Part shown: piece after piece, positions 1 through 9,448 of the stretch | Layout: each line of letters opens with the position of its first letter | Position numbering within the stretch: the stretch's first letter is position 1 | Assembly (NCBI GenBank): GCA_963678675.1 | Contig: OY783197.1 | Location: 13,179,813 to 13,243,812 of the forward strand | DNA from: Xiphydria camelus | Lineage: Eukaryota > Arthropoda > Insecta > Hymenoptera > Xiphydriidae | DNA length: 64,000 nucleotides | Reading direction: 5' to 3' | The notes under the pieces: generated by a model | Told to the model about the DNA's origin: nothing | Seen by the model: only the letters and a program-made list of their open reading frames with translations | Databases searched by the model: none | Position numbers and translations under genes: made by a program

Positions 1-1
1 A

Positions 2-650
2 GCCGGTAGCAGGATTTGGATGGAGGAAAGGAAGACAATTCTTACCGCCTCAAATTTCGGACTTATATGTAAAAGAAGAAAAACGTCCAAACGTTCCAAA
101 GTAGTGGCAGCACTTTTATACAAGGAAGGATTTCAGGCGAAAGCAACAAATCATGGAATATCAAATGAAGGCATTGCGAAACGACAGTTGTCTGAGATGA
201 GGGAAATTGAAATTGAAGATTGTGGACTTTTTATAGACGCAACTACGCAGTTTCTTGGGGCAACCCCAGATGGACTAGTTGGGAAAAACGGGTTAGTAGA
301 AATAAAATGCCCTTATTCAGCAAGAAAGTTAACGCCAGAAGAGGCGATCGAAAAGAAAAAGGTAATATTTTGGAAACAAACAAAAAATGGCCAGTTTGAA
401 ATTAACAAGAACCATAATTGGTATTATCAGATTCAAGGCCAGTTACATGTAACGAATCGGAAATTCTGTTATCTGGGAGTGTGGACATCATTGGGGCTGA
501 AATCGCAAATTATCTACCGGGATGACACGTTCTGGACAATAAAAATGGAGCCACAACTAACAAGTTTTTTTTTTCAACTGCCTTCTTCCAGAACTTGAGA
601 ACCCAAGAAGAACTCGGAGGATGCCCCTTAGAGAATGTCCACACGTATAG
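2..650 (+). pseudogene. YqaJ-type exonuclease domain, C-terminal end of an ISL2EU ORF2 (5' partial, frameshifted)
   Basis: The reading frame is already open at the window edge, so the methionine at 20 is unlikely to be the true start. The product carries the YqaJ / lambda-exonuclease fold pattern of the PD-(D/E)XK nucleases: LTASNFG near the start, then GATPDG and VEIKCP, which supply the acidic D and the E-x-K metal-binding residues, and a YYQIQGQLH helix. In insects this domain usually sits behind a SWIM zinc finger in the second protein of ISL2EU transposons. A run of T around 565-575 shifts the frame: the +1 frame continues with PELENPRR and MPLRECPH, the usual family end, to a TAG at 648-650. 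The gene is therefore broken in this copy. The family is clear; the assignment to ISL2EU is inferred from other elements in the window. Confidence 0.72.
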
Positions 651-929
651 TGGGTACATATTTCATACGGTTGCTTTGAAATATACATAGTTTAATTTTA
701 TTATAACTATCTATGTACAGTATGGTACAAAAGTTACGCACTAATTCGTTTAGTTATGATTATTCGTAAAAATCCTCGAATACACCGATTCTTGTTTTTG
801 ATTCTGCGCATTTATATACAATCTCCTTAAACCAGAACTCAATGTATTATTGATTTTTTAATAACTCCATGTACTTACATACATTTTCACAGATTCTGGT
901 AGAGAAAAATTATGTGTACAATGTTGTAG
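651..929. other. AT-rich spacer, nothing recognised
   Basis: Sequence between the YqaJ relic and the copia target site. I looked for the tail of a convergent transposase gene on the minus strand and saw no coding continuity. Confidence 0.4.
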
Positions 930-934
930 ATATT

Positions 935-1140
935 TGTGAGAGATGCACTTCCTTGACATTTGTGTGAGTGTGTGCGTGCAGGACTGCAGCGGCTGCGTCT
1001 CGGAACGCGCGCCCTTTGGGCACTCCAGTTCAGCCCTTCGAGCGAGAAGGATCGCTGACCTAATGTTAAATAAAGAAGAGTTCCAACAAAGAAAGACTAT
1101 AGTTCCTTTTTGTAATCCTGTGAATCTGCGGCGTCCAATA
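935..1140 (+). repeat. 5' LTR of the copia element
   Basis: 206 bp beginning TGTGAGAG and ending TCCAATA, next to the primer site. It matches the two halves of the 3' LTR at all but four positions by eye (near 1032, 1063, 1105 and 1139). The matching 3' end reads CA where this one reads TA. The first two thirds are GC-rich, the rest AT-rich. The LTR is expected to hold the element's promoter and polyadenylation signal, but I see no decisive TATA box. Confidence 0.9.
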
Positions 1141-1155
1141 GGTTATGGGCCTTAG
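1141..1155 (+). other. Primer binding site, initiator tRNA-Met anticodon-arm type
   Basis: GGTTATGGGCCTTAG directly follows the 5' LTR. Its complement reads CTAAGGCCCATAACC, which resembles the anticodon stem-loop of initiator tRNA-Met rather than a tRNA 3' end. Drosophila copia is known to prime this way with a cleaved half-tRNA, so the site supports the copia assignment independently of the proteins. Confidence 0.7.
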
Positions 1156-2031
1156 TGCGTCCTTTTTATCACATACAAAGTTCTAAAGTGAGAAAGTGAC
1201 TAGAAGAAAGGAGTTCGAGGTGACGTCAAAGGTACATTTTTTGTAGATGTATGTATATGGCCATTAAAGTGCATGTCGACATTTCATTGTTAGAAGTTAA
1301 TAGTTTTTTTTTAGAAGTCAGTGCATGCTTCCGGAAGTATTTAATTTAAAATATGCATGTATGAACGTGTGGTACCACAAACAAAAAATTCAGATTTCTG
1401 TTCTTCAGATTATTAATGAGTTATGTAGTTTCACTAATTATTATAGAGTACAGTGAAGTGAATTAGAAGTTCATTAATTATCTTTGGTCACATCAATATC
1501 GTAAATAAAAGAAAAAAAATCATGTCAGAGTACGAAACAAAGATACAGGCTGAGGCAAGTCGAAAGATGCTTTAGAAAACGCCTATCGTGAAATACCGAT
1601 GGTGTTTACATTAGTCCTGTCGGTGAGCATTGCTGTGCGTGTTCGTGACATTCTTAGGAACGAAATTTTTCCCACTCGACAAAGAGGTCTGTGTGGAAGG
1701 TTTCTAGCCATAACTTGCTGTGAAGTGGGGTCTCGAGTTCAGACCGGGGGTGGTTATTTCGAGCGGATTCATCGGCGCGGCATACGCGCACGATCGGCCC
1801 TCTCAAGTCGGTTCAATTGTGTTCGTTGAATCAAGCTTGGTGGGAGTGCGTGTATCGGGCTGGGGTCCGTAAGAATAACAACCTGTTTCAAGCAACTTTT
1901 GACTTGCTGTGCGGTTAAAAGAAGCGCGAAACAAAGATTAGCGACTAAAAACGGCAACATTTTTTTCTAGATGAAATTAGAGTGAATGTTTGGTTTCTTT
2001 TTTTAGAGAATGATCAAAGTCGCTAATCAAG
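1156..2031 (+). other. Copia 5' leader, no gene
   Basis: About 880 bp between the primer site and the first likely Gag codon. Short open frames here show no copia or host motif and I treat them as chance. The leader is unusually long for copia, and insertions or duplications such as TTAGATGAAAATAGACGC repeats just downstream may have lengthened it. Confidence 0.5.
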
Positions 2032-4154
2032 ATGGCAAATCCAAATGAGATTTCGAAAGAGTTAGAAGATAAACTTTTAGATGAAGAAATGGAAGTTGAT
2101 CAGACACTTTGAGATCACAGAACATTATAAATGAAGGTAAATTTTAGTAAAGACGCTTAGATGAAAATAGACGCTTAGATGAAAATAACTGTAAACAATT
2201 TTAGATGATATTCTTCTAAGACGTATTAGAGGACGGATCCGTATTAATTAGAATTCTTCTTAGATGTTAAATCCAAACATTCATTAGAGTGCACATTGTT
2301 TACAGTAACAGAGATGACATCACTAACTGAGGAGTTGTCGGAAACAGCTACAGTTGCAAATTCACACGTGACTGGTACTCAGGCTCCATCGCATTTGCCA
2401 TCTGTAATTAATTTGTTGCCGTCGGAGAATTTGCAGCAAAACATGGCCTTGAGATTGGAGCATTTTGAAAAGGCTGCAAATTTGCAAAAAGAAACCACTA
2501 AAATGATGGATTCAATAGTTACTAAGGTGTTACAGATCACCAACAATATAGTTGAATCCACAAAAATTAAACTTAGAAGTTTAGAAGCGAACAAAAGTAT
2601 TCCACCGAGTAACAACACTACCCTGAACTCTGTTTCACCGAGCATTAGCGCTACCCCATACTCTATCAACACTCAAAGACCAACAAACGACTGCTCATCA
2701 AGTATGAATAATCTCACTAGTATTGCTAACAATTCAAATAATAATTTACAATCCAATAGTATGTCTGATTATAGCGATCAAAATATTAATAACGATTCGA
2801 ATATTCGAAGTGAACTAACAGAAACTTTTAAAGATTTGAAAAAGACATTAGAAGGAAATCAGACAGTCAAAGTAAATTACAAAAGAGAATATAAACTTAC
2901 AACTAAAATCAATATTAATCTATGGATGGATTATCTACAATCTGAGCTATTAACTAATGATCTTTTAGATGTCATCGATCCGTCAGTTCAAATTTCTAAA
3001 GATTTTCGTGAAGAAAAGAAGTTAAAAAGAAAAGGTATGGTTAGGGACATAATTATTAATCATCTAGACGAAAATTATCATAAAAAATTGTGACCTTGAA
3101 AGATCCTAGAGATATTCTACAAAAATTAAAAGAACTTAAGAAAATCGAATCCAATGTAACACACACATCTGTCAGGACACGTTTATATCAACTTAAAATG
3201 AAACCATTTGAAAAAGTATCCGATTTTACTGAAAAATTTGATTCGATAATTAGAGATTATGAAAATTGTGATGGCGCTGTGCCTTTGACAGACGAGGAAA
3301 AGAGATCAGCCTTTTATCAGGCAGTATCAGGTGCCGTGCCTGAAATTAGATCAGCTGATTTAATTAGACGACAAACTAAGATGAAAGAAATGAATCTAGA
3401 TGAATTGAAAAATTTTGTATTACAATTAGAAGCCGAGAAAAAGTCAGATGTTAATGTCAATGAAGTTGCGATAACGCAAAGTGCCTATAAAATGTCCAAG
3501 TGGCAAACTGGTCCGCAACAAAAATGTTTTAGATGTAATCAAACTGGACATCATATTCAAAAATGTCCATTAACACAATATAACTTATGGTTTTGCTACA
3601 TTTGTCAAACTATAACAAATCACAAAGGTGATCAATGTCCCAACAAAAACTCAGACAGCGCTATCAGTGCAGGATCATTTAGAGGAAGAGATAGAAGGTA
3701 TGCACATAGAGGCAATTATAATAACAATCAGAAGCAACATAGCAGTGAGGGATCAAAACAAAATCAGAATAATTATAATAGAGGAAGCTTTGCTAGGGGT
3801 AGAGGCAGGGGTGGCGGAATCAGAGGTGGTTATAGAGGCAGAGGTGGAGGTGGTATCTCTAAAAGAATGACTAGACCGTACACACCTAGCAATAATAGAG
3901 GAAAAGGAAATCAAAATAATCGAGCATTGAACACAGGTACGTTATCTCAGAATATATATAATAAGAATGAAATCACTTTTATTGCTGATTCAGGTGCGAC
4001 TGAACATATAATTAATAAAGGCTTACTTCTAAGTAATTTTGAAAAATGTTCTGAAGGAGTAATTAGAAGTGCAAATAAAAATAAAGCTGCAGACATAGAA
4101 AGGGAGATTTGTATTTATACTGCGACAAGACTAAAAATCATACAATTAAATTAA
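2032..4154 (+). pseudogene. Copia Gag with zinc knuckle and start of protease (frameshifted)
   Basis: Gag packages element RNA into particles; the aspartic protease would process the polyprotein. A plausible start at 2032 (MANPNEISKEL) is closed by TGA at 2110. The same frame reopens at 2296-3093 with a coiled, Asn/Ser-rich stretch and the copia Gag segment containing WMDYLQSEL. After a frameshift at about 3090 the Gag core continues (KPFEKVSDFTEKF), followed by a CCHC zinc knuckle C-F-R-C-N-Q-T-G-H-H-I-Q-K-C near 3525, a second Cys cluster, an RG-rich RNA-binding tail at about 3690-3860, and the protease signature FIADSGATEH near 3976. Another shift near 4110-4150 moves the frame on. At least one stop and two shifts make it non-functional. 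Confidence 0.85.
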
Positions 4155-5704
4155 CAAATGTATTAGCAGCTGAAAATTTTGCAGAAAATTTAATCTCACT
4201 AAGACGCTTTGCTGAAGCAGGCCTAGGTATATATTTAGATGACGAAAAATTGACAATATTTGATAAAGAAACAGGAATAGAATTTTTAACAGGTATTTAC
4301 GTAAAACCAAACTGGATAATCTCTTTAACAGTCAAAAATACCTTTGAAGTAGATACACATTTAAATTACGTACAATATAATTGTAAAGCAAGAATAGTAT
4401 CCATTGATGATTCTTCGCAACAACCGAAAACTGATAAAAGTAATTCAGAGTCAACAATATCAGAGGGAAATAAGGAAGAAGATAATTTAGAAGTACGCCA
4501 GTCTACGATTGGGAGGGAGAATGCAGAAAAATCTGTTCAAACGAATAGTCTAGGCTTTGATTTAGATGATAACATTCTGAACAGGAAAATAATAGATGTA
4601 GGTAAATTAGAGAATTTAGAAGAAATTAACAATATATGTGTTTCAAATCCATCATCTGCAACAAATCCTTTAACTACAGATATCAGTAAATACACAAAAC
4701 TAAATGAGGTTATGCTATGGCACGTACGCTTAGGGCAGGCCTCATCAGGTTATTTGAGACACTTGCAAAAGTCAGATGAAGGATTGAAAAACATAAAGTT
4801 TGAAGATCCCATACAGAATTGTGAGGTTTGTATAATGGCTAAAATGAAAAAATTACCATTCAAAGAGAGAAGAACTAGAGCAGAAAGGCCACTACAATTA
4901 ATACATACAGATACAATGGGGCCAATTAAACCAGCTTCATTTCCTGGACGAAATCGATTTATTGTTGTATTCATAGATGATTATTCAAAATTTGCTAAAG
5001 CATATTCAGTGAAAACTAAAGATCAAGCAGGATACGGTTTAGAGAAATTCACAATTACTACTAGAAACCTAGCAGGCAAAGATGAAAAGATATGTTACAT
5101 TAGAGCTGACAGAGGCACAGAATTTATTGGAGGAAAATTCTTAGAAGTAATGAACAAAGAAAAAATAGAGAGCCAATTTGCACCTCCCTACACGCCACAA
5201 CTGAACGGTACAGCCGAAAGATTCAATAAAACACTGCAAGAAAAGGTTAGAGCTTTTATGATCGATTCAGGTTTACCCAAAAGTCTATGGATATTAGCAG
5301 TAGAATCGGCCATTCACATATACAATAGAACACCACATAAATCAATTGGATTTGAAATACCAATACAAAAATTAGCACCACAAACGAATTGCCACTTAGA
5401 CAAAATTAGAAGATTTGGATGTATAGCTTATATGAAAATACCAAAACCCGATACTAAGTTTTCTGAAAGAGCCATAAAAACTATTCTAGTCGGTTTCTCT
5501 ATTACTGGGTATATCTTGTGGCACCCCCAATCAGGTAAATTCCTAAATTCCCGTCATGTTAGATTCAATGAGAAACTTGTCTATAAAGATGTGTTTAAAA
5601 CAAATACATTAGATGAAATAACAGAATTAGAAAAAGTAGAAAAACAAGAAGACTTAGATGACAAAAATTGGTTAACCGATTTAGACGTAAATAAAGATCT
5701 ATAG
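4109..5704 (+). pseudogene. Copia protease remainder and integrase
   Basis: Integrase inserts the cDNA copy into the host genome. This open frame carries the end of the protease region, then the GAG-pre-integrase HHCC zinc site (WHVRLGQ, followed by CEVCIMAKM). The rve catalytic core follows with all three acids visible: D in HTDTMGPI near 4900, D in RADRGTEF near 5110, and E in NGTAERFN near 5215, in the D,D-35-E arrangement. The C-terminal part is acidic and degenerate. The frame ends at a stop at 5702-5704, and the continuation lies one frame over, so a frameshift separates integrase from reverse transcriptase. This is the best preserved module of the element. Confidence 0.9.
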
Positions 5705-6668
5705 AGTCTGGAAGTAAAGAAAATCAAAATATTGAAATTGATAAGCGTGGAGTACAAAATTTAAACTCTCATAAAACCGAACAAAAGATACTTAAACCTA
5801 AAAGAGGAAGACCACCAAAACGCAAATTAGAAGTTAAAAACGAGAATCCAAAAGAAGCAAAAATTAGAAAACAACCTGAAAGGCAAGCTAAGTTACATAG
5901 AGAAAACCGACCGTTCGCACACAAATCTTATGAGTCTAAATCAATTGAAGATACTAGCTTTGCATATTTTACAATAAAACAATTAGATGTCAAAAATATA
6001 GAATTTAGAGAGGGACTAATTGAAGGCAAAATAAATAATAACTTAGACGAAGACGAACTAAAGTATGCGTTGTTTGCTACAATCAATAAAGATCCTATAT
6101 CATTCAAAGAAGCTATGACAACCACAGATAAAGTTCATTGGGAACATGCAATTAGAGATGAATTAAAATCCATGGAAGAAAATGAAGTATGGAGTATTGT
6201 AGATAGACCAACAATAAACAAAGATGGTAAGAGAGCAAGTATAATAGATTCTAAATGGGTTTTTAAAAGAAAAACTGGGGAAAATAGAAATCCTATATTC
6301 AAAGCAAGACTCGTCATTAGGGGTTTCAAAGATAAAAAGGAATATGAACTTAAAGAAACGTATGCACCAGTATCAAGACTTCCAGTTGTAAGATCCGTTT
6401 TGGCAATTATAAATAAGTATAATTAAGAAGCATGCCAAATGGATGTCAAGACCGCGTTCTTAAATGGCACTTTAGAGGAAGAAATTTTTATGGAAATTCC
6501 AGAAGGATTAGATTGTGATGAAATAACTAAAAAGTTAAAAGTTTGCAAACTGAAGAAAGCAATATATGGATTAAGAATTAGCCCTAAAAGATGGAATAGA
6601 AGATTTTCTGAAGAAGCGTTAAAATTAGGTTTGGAAAACGATTTAAACGAGCCATATCTATTTACTTG
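5701..6668 (+). pseudogene. Copia integrase-RT linker and N-terminal half of reverse transcriptase
   Basis: The frame from 5701 encodes a lysine-rich linker with the AT-hook-like string KRGRPPKR near 5800, then the RVT_2 domain: SKWVFKRK, KARLVIRGF, ETYAPVSRL, MDVKTAFLNG and KLKKAIYGL. An in-frame TAA at 6424-6426 lies just before the MDVKTAFLNG motif, so the enzyme is truncated even without the insertion. Coding is cut at 6668, after PYLFT, by the solo LTR. The remaining half resumes at 7567. Reverse transcriptase would copy element RNA to cDNA in cytoplasmic particles. Confidence 0.88.
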
Positions 6669-6820
6669 TGTAGGAGGGGTAATATGTACAGAGCGCGAAT
6701 AAACTAGGAACTAAGGTTTATTCGTGATCTGGAATACAAAATGGTAGCGTAAGCGTGTGGAAAGAGAAGATCCCAGGAGGGATCGAGCTCGGAGAAGCGT
6801 CGGAGGGGGCTGCCGGTCGG

Positions 6821-6942
6821 GCAGCTCGTAGGCGGTGCGGGTCGTCCTCAGGAACGGCTGCGTCGGTCCTGGCGTGCCGGAGCTGCTCGAAGGCGGTGCG
6901 GGTCGTCCTCAGGAACGGCTGCGTCGGTCCTGGCGTGCCGGG
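6821..6942 (+). repeat. Two 61-bp tandem repeats in the solo LTR
   Basis: The block containing GGCGGTGCGGGTCGTCCTC and GGAACGGCTGCGTCGGTCCT occurs twice back to back with only a few differences. It is GC-rich with no coding signal, and may be an LTR regulatory duplication. Confidence 0.8.
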
Positions 6943-7065
6943 GGCTGCTCGCGTCCCGGGAATCGTCGTCAGGCCGGCGGCGAAGGTAACTCGTCCGCGT
7001 AGAGGGTCGCCGGGTAGGCGAGGCGACGTGAGAACGTCGGCTGGAGCGGCGAGGACGCTAGGGTG

Positions 7066-7340
7066 TTCGCGGAGCGAAAACTGCCGCTAGCGAACCTCAA
7101 GCCGGGACGGCGTAGGGCCGTCAGAGATCTGCGCGCGAGAGGGTGTTCGCAGAGCGAAGACTTCCCTCTCGGTTGCTCGAGAGTCGATCGGTGAACCACG
7201 AGAGCTGCGATGTTCGCTGAGCGAAAACTGTCGCCGCTCGTGTGGAGGCCGTTCGACTACTAGGGTGTTCGCTGAGCGAAAACTTCCCTAGGGCGTTCGA
7301 CTGAGACTTCTGAGGGATAGTGGTGTTCGCTGAGCGAAAA
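7066..7340 (+). repeat. Five palindromic TTCGCNGAGCGAA motifs in the solo LTR
   Basis: Near-identical units GTGTTCGCTGAGCGAAAACT occur at about 7066, 7146, 7213, 7268 and 7326, spaced 80, 67, 55 and 58 bp apart. Each core is self-complementary, and several are flanked by further short inverted sequences (for example TAGGG before and CCCTA after the unit at 7268). The arrangement suggests binding sites or RNA hairpins of the LTR, but no factor can be named from sequence. Confidence 0.75.
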
Positions 7341-7566
7341 CTTCCACTACCGTGACTCGAGATGGTCTGGCGGCGATGGCTCGCCGGCCGTCTAATATAC
7401 CCCGTTTGCGGACCTTGCCGAAAGCCCGCTAATGACTGATGACCGTTAGGTGACGTGTCCTGGCTACCTGCGCGTCCCTTGTGACGCATTCGGAGCTTTC
7501 TCCGACCCTTGAATCGTCGGCAGGCTAGTGCGTGCCGACTCGGCTGCGATCCACGTGTTACACTTG

Positions 7567-8644
7567 GAGGAAGAACGGAAAATTTGTCTTACTAATACTG
7601 TATGTAGATGACATGTTAATTGCTGGTAATGATCCAGAAAAACTAGAAGAAATAAAAATGAATTTGAGTAAAGTATTTAAAATGAAAGATCTTGGCGAAC
7701 CACAGAATTTCCTAGGTATGAAGATCGTAAGAAATAGAGAAAAGTGTGAAATGAGCATAACTCAAGCGGAATATATCGAGAAAATCTTAGAAAAGTTTTA
7801 CATGAAAGAATGCAAACCTCAAGATACTCCTATGGTAACAAGGCAGGTGAAAAATAGAGAAACTAGAGGAGAAATATCAGAAAATAGTTTAGAAGAAGTA
7901 AAGAATAAATCCAAAGTTCCCTTTAAAGAAGCCATTGGAAGTTTATTGTACCTAGCTGGTACTACTAGACCAGATATAGCTTTCGCAGTGAATTTGTTAT
8001 CTAGAAAACAATTGAATCCAACTGAAAATGATTGGAAAGAAGTTAAGAGAGTTTTTAGATATCTTAGAGGTACGACAAACTTAGGTTTGATTTATAAAGC
8101 AAACAGTGATGCTTTAATAGCTATGACAGATGCTAGTTTTAGAGATTGGGAGGATTCATCATCCACTAGTGGTTATATAATTAAATTATTCGATGATTCA
8201 ATAGCCTGGAGAAGCCACAAGCAAACGTATGTTACACTGTCTACCTGCCAAGCAGAATAGTTATCCATGAGTGAAGCTTGCCAGGAACTCGTTTCCTCGG
8301 ATAAAGCTATTAGAAACATAATTGGAAAAACAATATATCCAGTTACTATTTGGTGTGATAACAAATCAGCAGGTGCTTGTACTCAAATGGATGGTTGCCA
8401 TAAATTGAAGAATTTCGATGATAATCTAGAGTCAATAACATTAAATTTAGAAGAGAGAGAAATTACAGGAAGCAAGAAACATATGGCTGCTACTCATGGA
8501 GACTATGTAAAGTCATGTGTTAATGAAGGAAAAGTAATTGTTCAGTGGATACATACTAAAGAAAATATTGCAGATATCATGACAAAACCACTTCCTCAGG
8601 ACCAACATAAATATTTGAGAAATAAGATGTTGAATTTAGAATAA
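7567..8644 (+). pseudogene. Copia C-terminal reverse transcriptase and RNase H
   Basis: The frame resumes after the solo LTR with WRKNGKFVLLILYVDDML, containing the catalytic YVDD of copia RT. It continues through NFLGM and GSLLYLAGTTRPDIAFAVN into RNase H (MTDASFRDW, STSGYIIKL, LSTCQAE). An in-frame TAG at 8258-8260 replaces the conserved Tyr of the CQAEY motif; the frame then continues through EACQEL, VTIWCDNKSA and the usual copia ending (HTKENIADIMTKPLP) to a normal stop at 8642. RNase H would remove the RNA template strand. The enzyme is inactive here because of the stop and the insertion upstream. Confidence 0.9.
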
Positions 8645-9256
8645 ATTAAAAACGAAAATATTTAGCTAAATTCATAATAGAAGACAAATGTACTATCGTA
8701 CTTGTAATAAACTGATTATATTTTTTTACAGACAAGAAACAAGGAGGGTCCATTTAGAAGTATAAAAGAATAGAAAACAAGTTGACTATATATATTAAAC
8801 ATTAAAAGATTAAGACTTATTAAAAGTATTTTAAAATAAGATGTAAATGATAAGATGTAATAAGATATCAAGGAAGGGAGGGAGTGTGAAAAATACACTT
8901 CCTTGAATGTTGGGAAAGATTCACTTCCCTGAAAATAGTATATTGAAGGATTGGGACTCATTAGATGTATTTTAACCCTGTTAGTCATACATTTTTGTTA
9001 TTGTAGTAAAAATACAATCAGTTGACAGCTGCCATGTAAATCGGGAGAATAACCAAAACTTAAACAAAATATGACAAGATGTTGCTGCTAGTATTAGATC
9101 ATAGAATAAACATATTCTTCGAAATGACCACGATGAATCAATGGACTAAATGTGTACAGTCAATATTTTGTAGTTATGATAAAGTCATGTACGTTGAAAC
9201 GACCATGGTGATCGAAAGGGTTAAGATAGTATGTGAATGTCAAGGAAGGGAGGGAG
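8645..9256 (+). other. Copia 3' untranslated region with two polypurine tracts
   Basis: No gene. The functional purine tract AAGGAAGGGAGGGAG (9242-9256) abuts the 3' LTR. An almost identical tract at 8870-8884 is followed by TGTGAAAAATACACTTCCTT, which resembles the first 20 bp of the LTR, so this region carries a vestigial second tract plus LTR start. Confidence 0.75.
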
Positions 9257-9385
9257 TGTGAGAGATGCACTTCCTTGACATTTGTGTGAGTGTGTGCGTG
9301 CAGGACTGCAGCGGCTGCGTCTCGGAACGCGCGCCCTTTGGGCACTCCAGTTCTGCCCTTCGAGCGAGAAGGATCGCTGACCTAG

Positions 9386-9405
9386 TCTATATATATAAAA
9401 ATGAA

Positions 9406-9448
<43 letters not shown>

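Larger units (their letters stand above)
6669..7562 (+). mobile_element. Solo LTR, probably of a Gypsy-type retrotransposon, inside copia RT
   Basis: 894 bp starting TGTAGGAGGG and ending GTGTTACA, flanked by CTTG on both sides (6665-6668, 7563-7566; a 5-bp ACTTG reading is also possible). Removing it rejoins the copia RT just before WRKNGKF. TG..CA ends, a 4-bp duplication and no coding capacity point to a solo LTR left by LTR-LTR recombination. A 4-bp duplication favours Gypsy, the 5-bp reading BEL/Pao. It is strikingly GC-rich against the AT-rich copia around it. Orientation is not known. Confidence 0.72.

Noticed and set aside
943..1155. Open frame repeated at 9265-9534
   Set aside because: It lies in the copia LTR and recurs only because the LTR is present twice. 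No protein motif.
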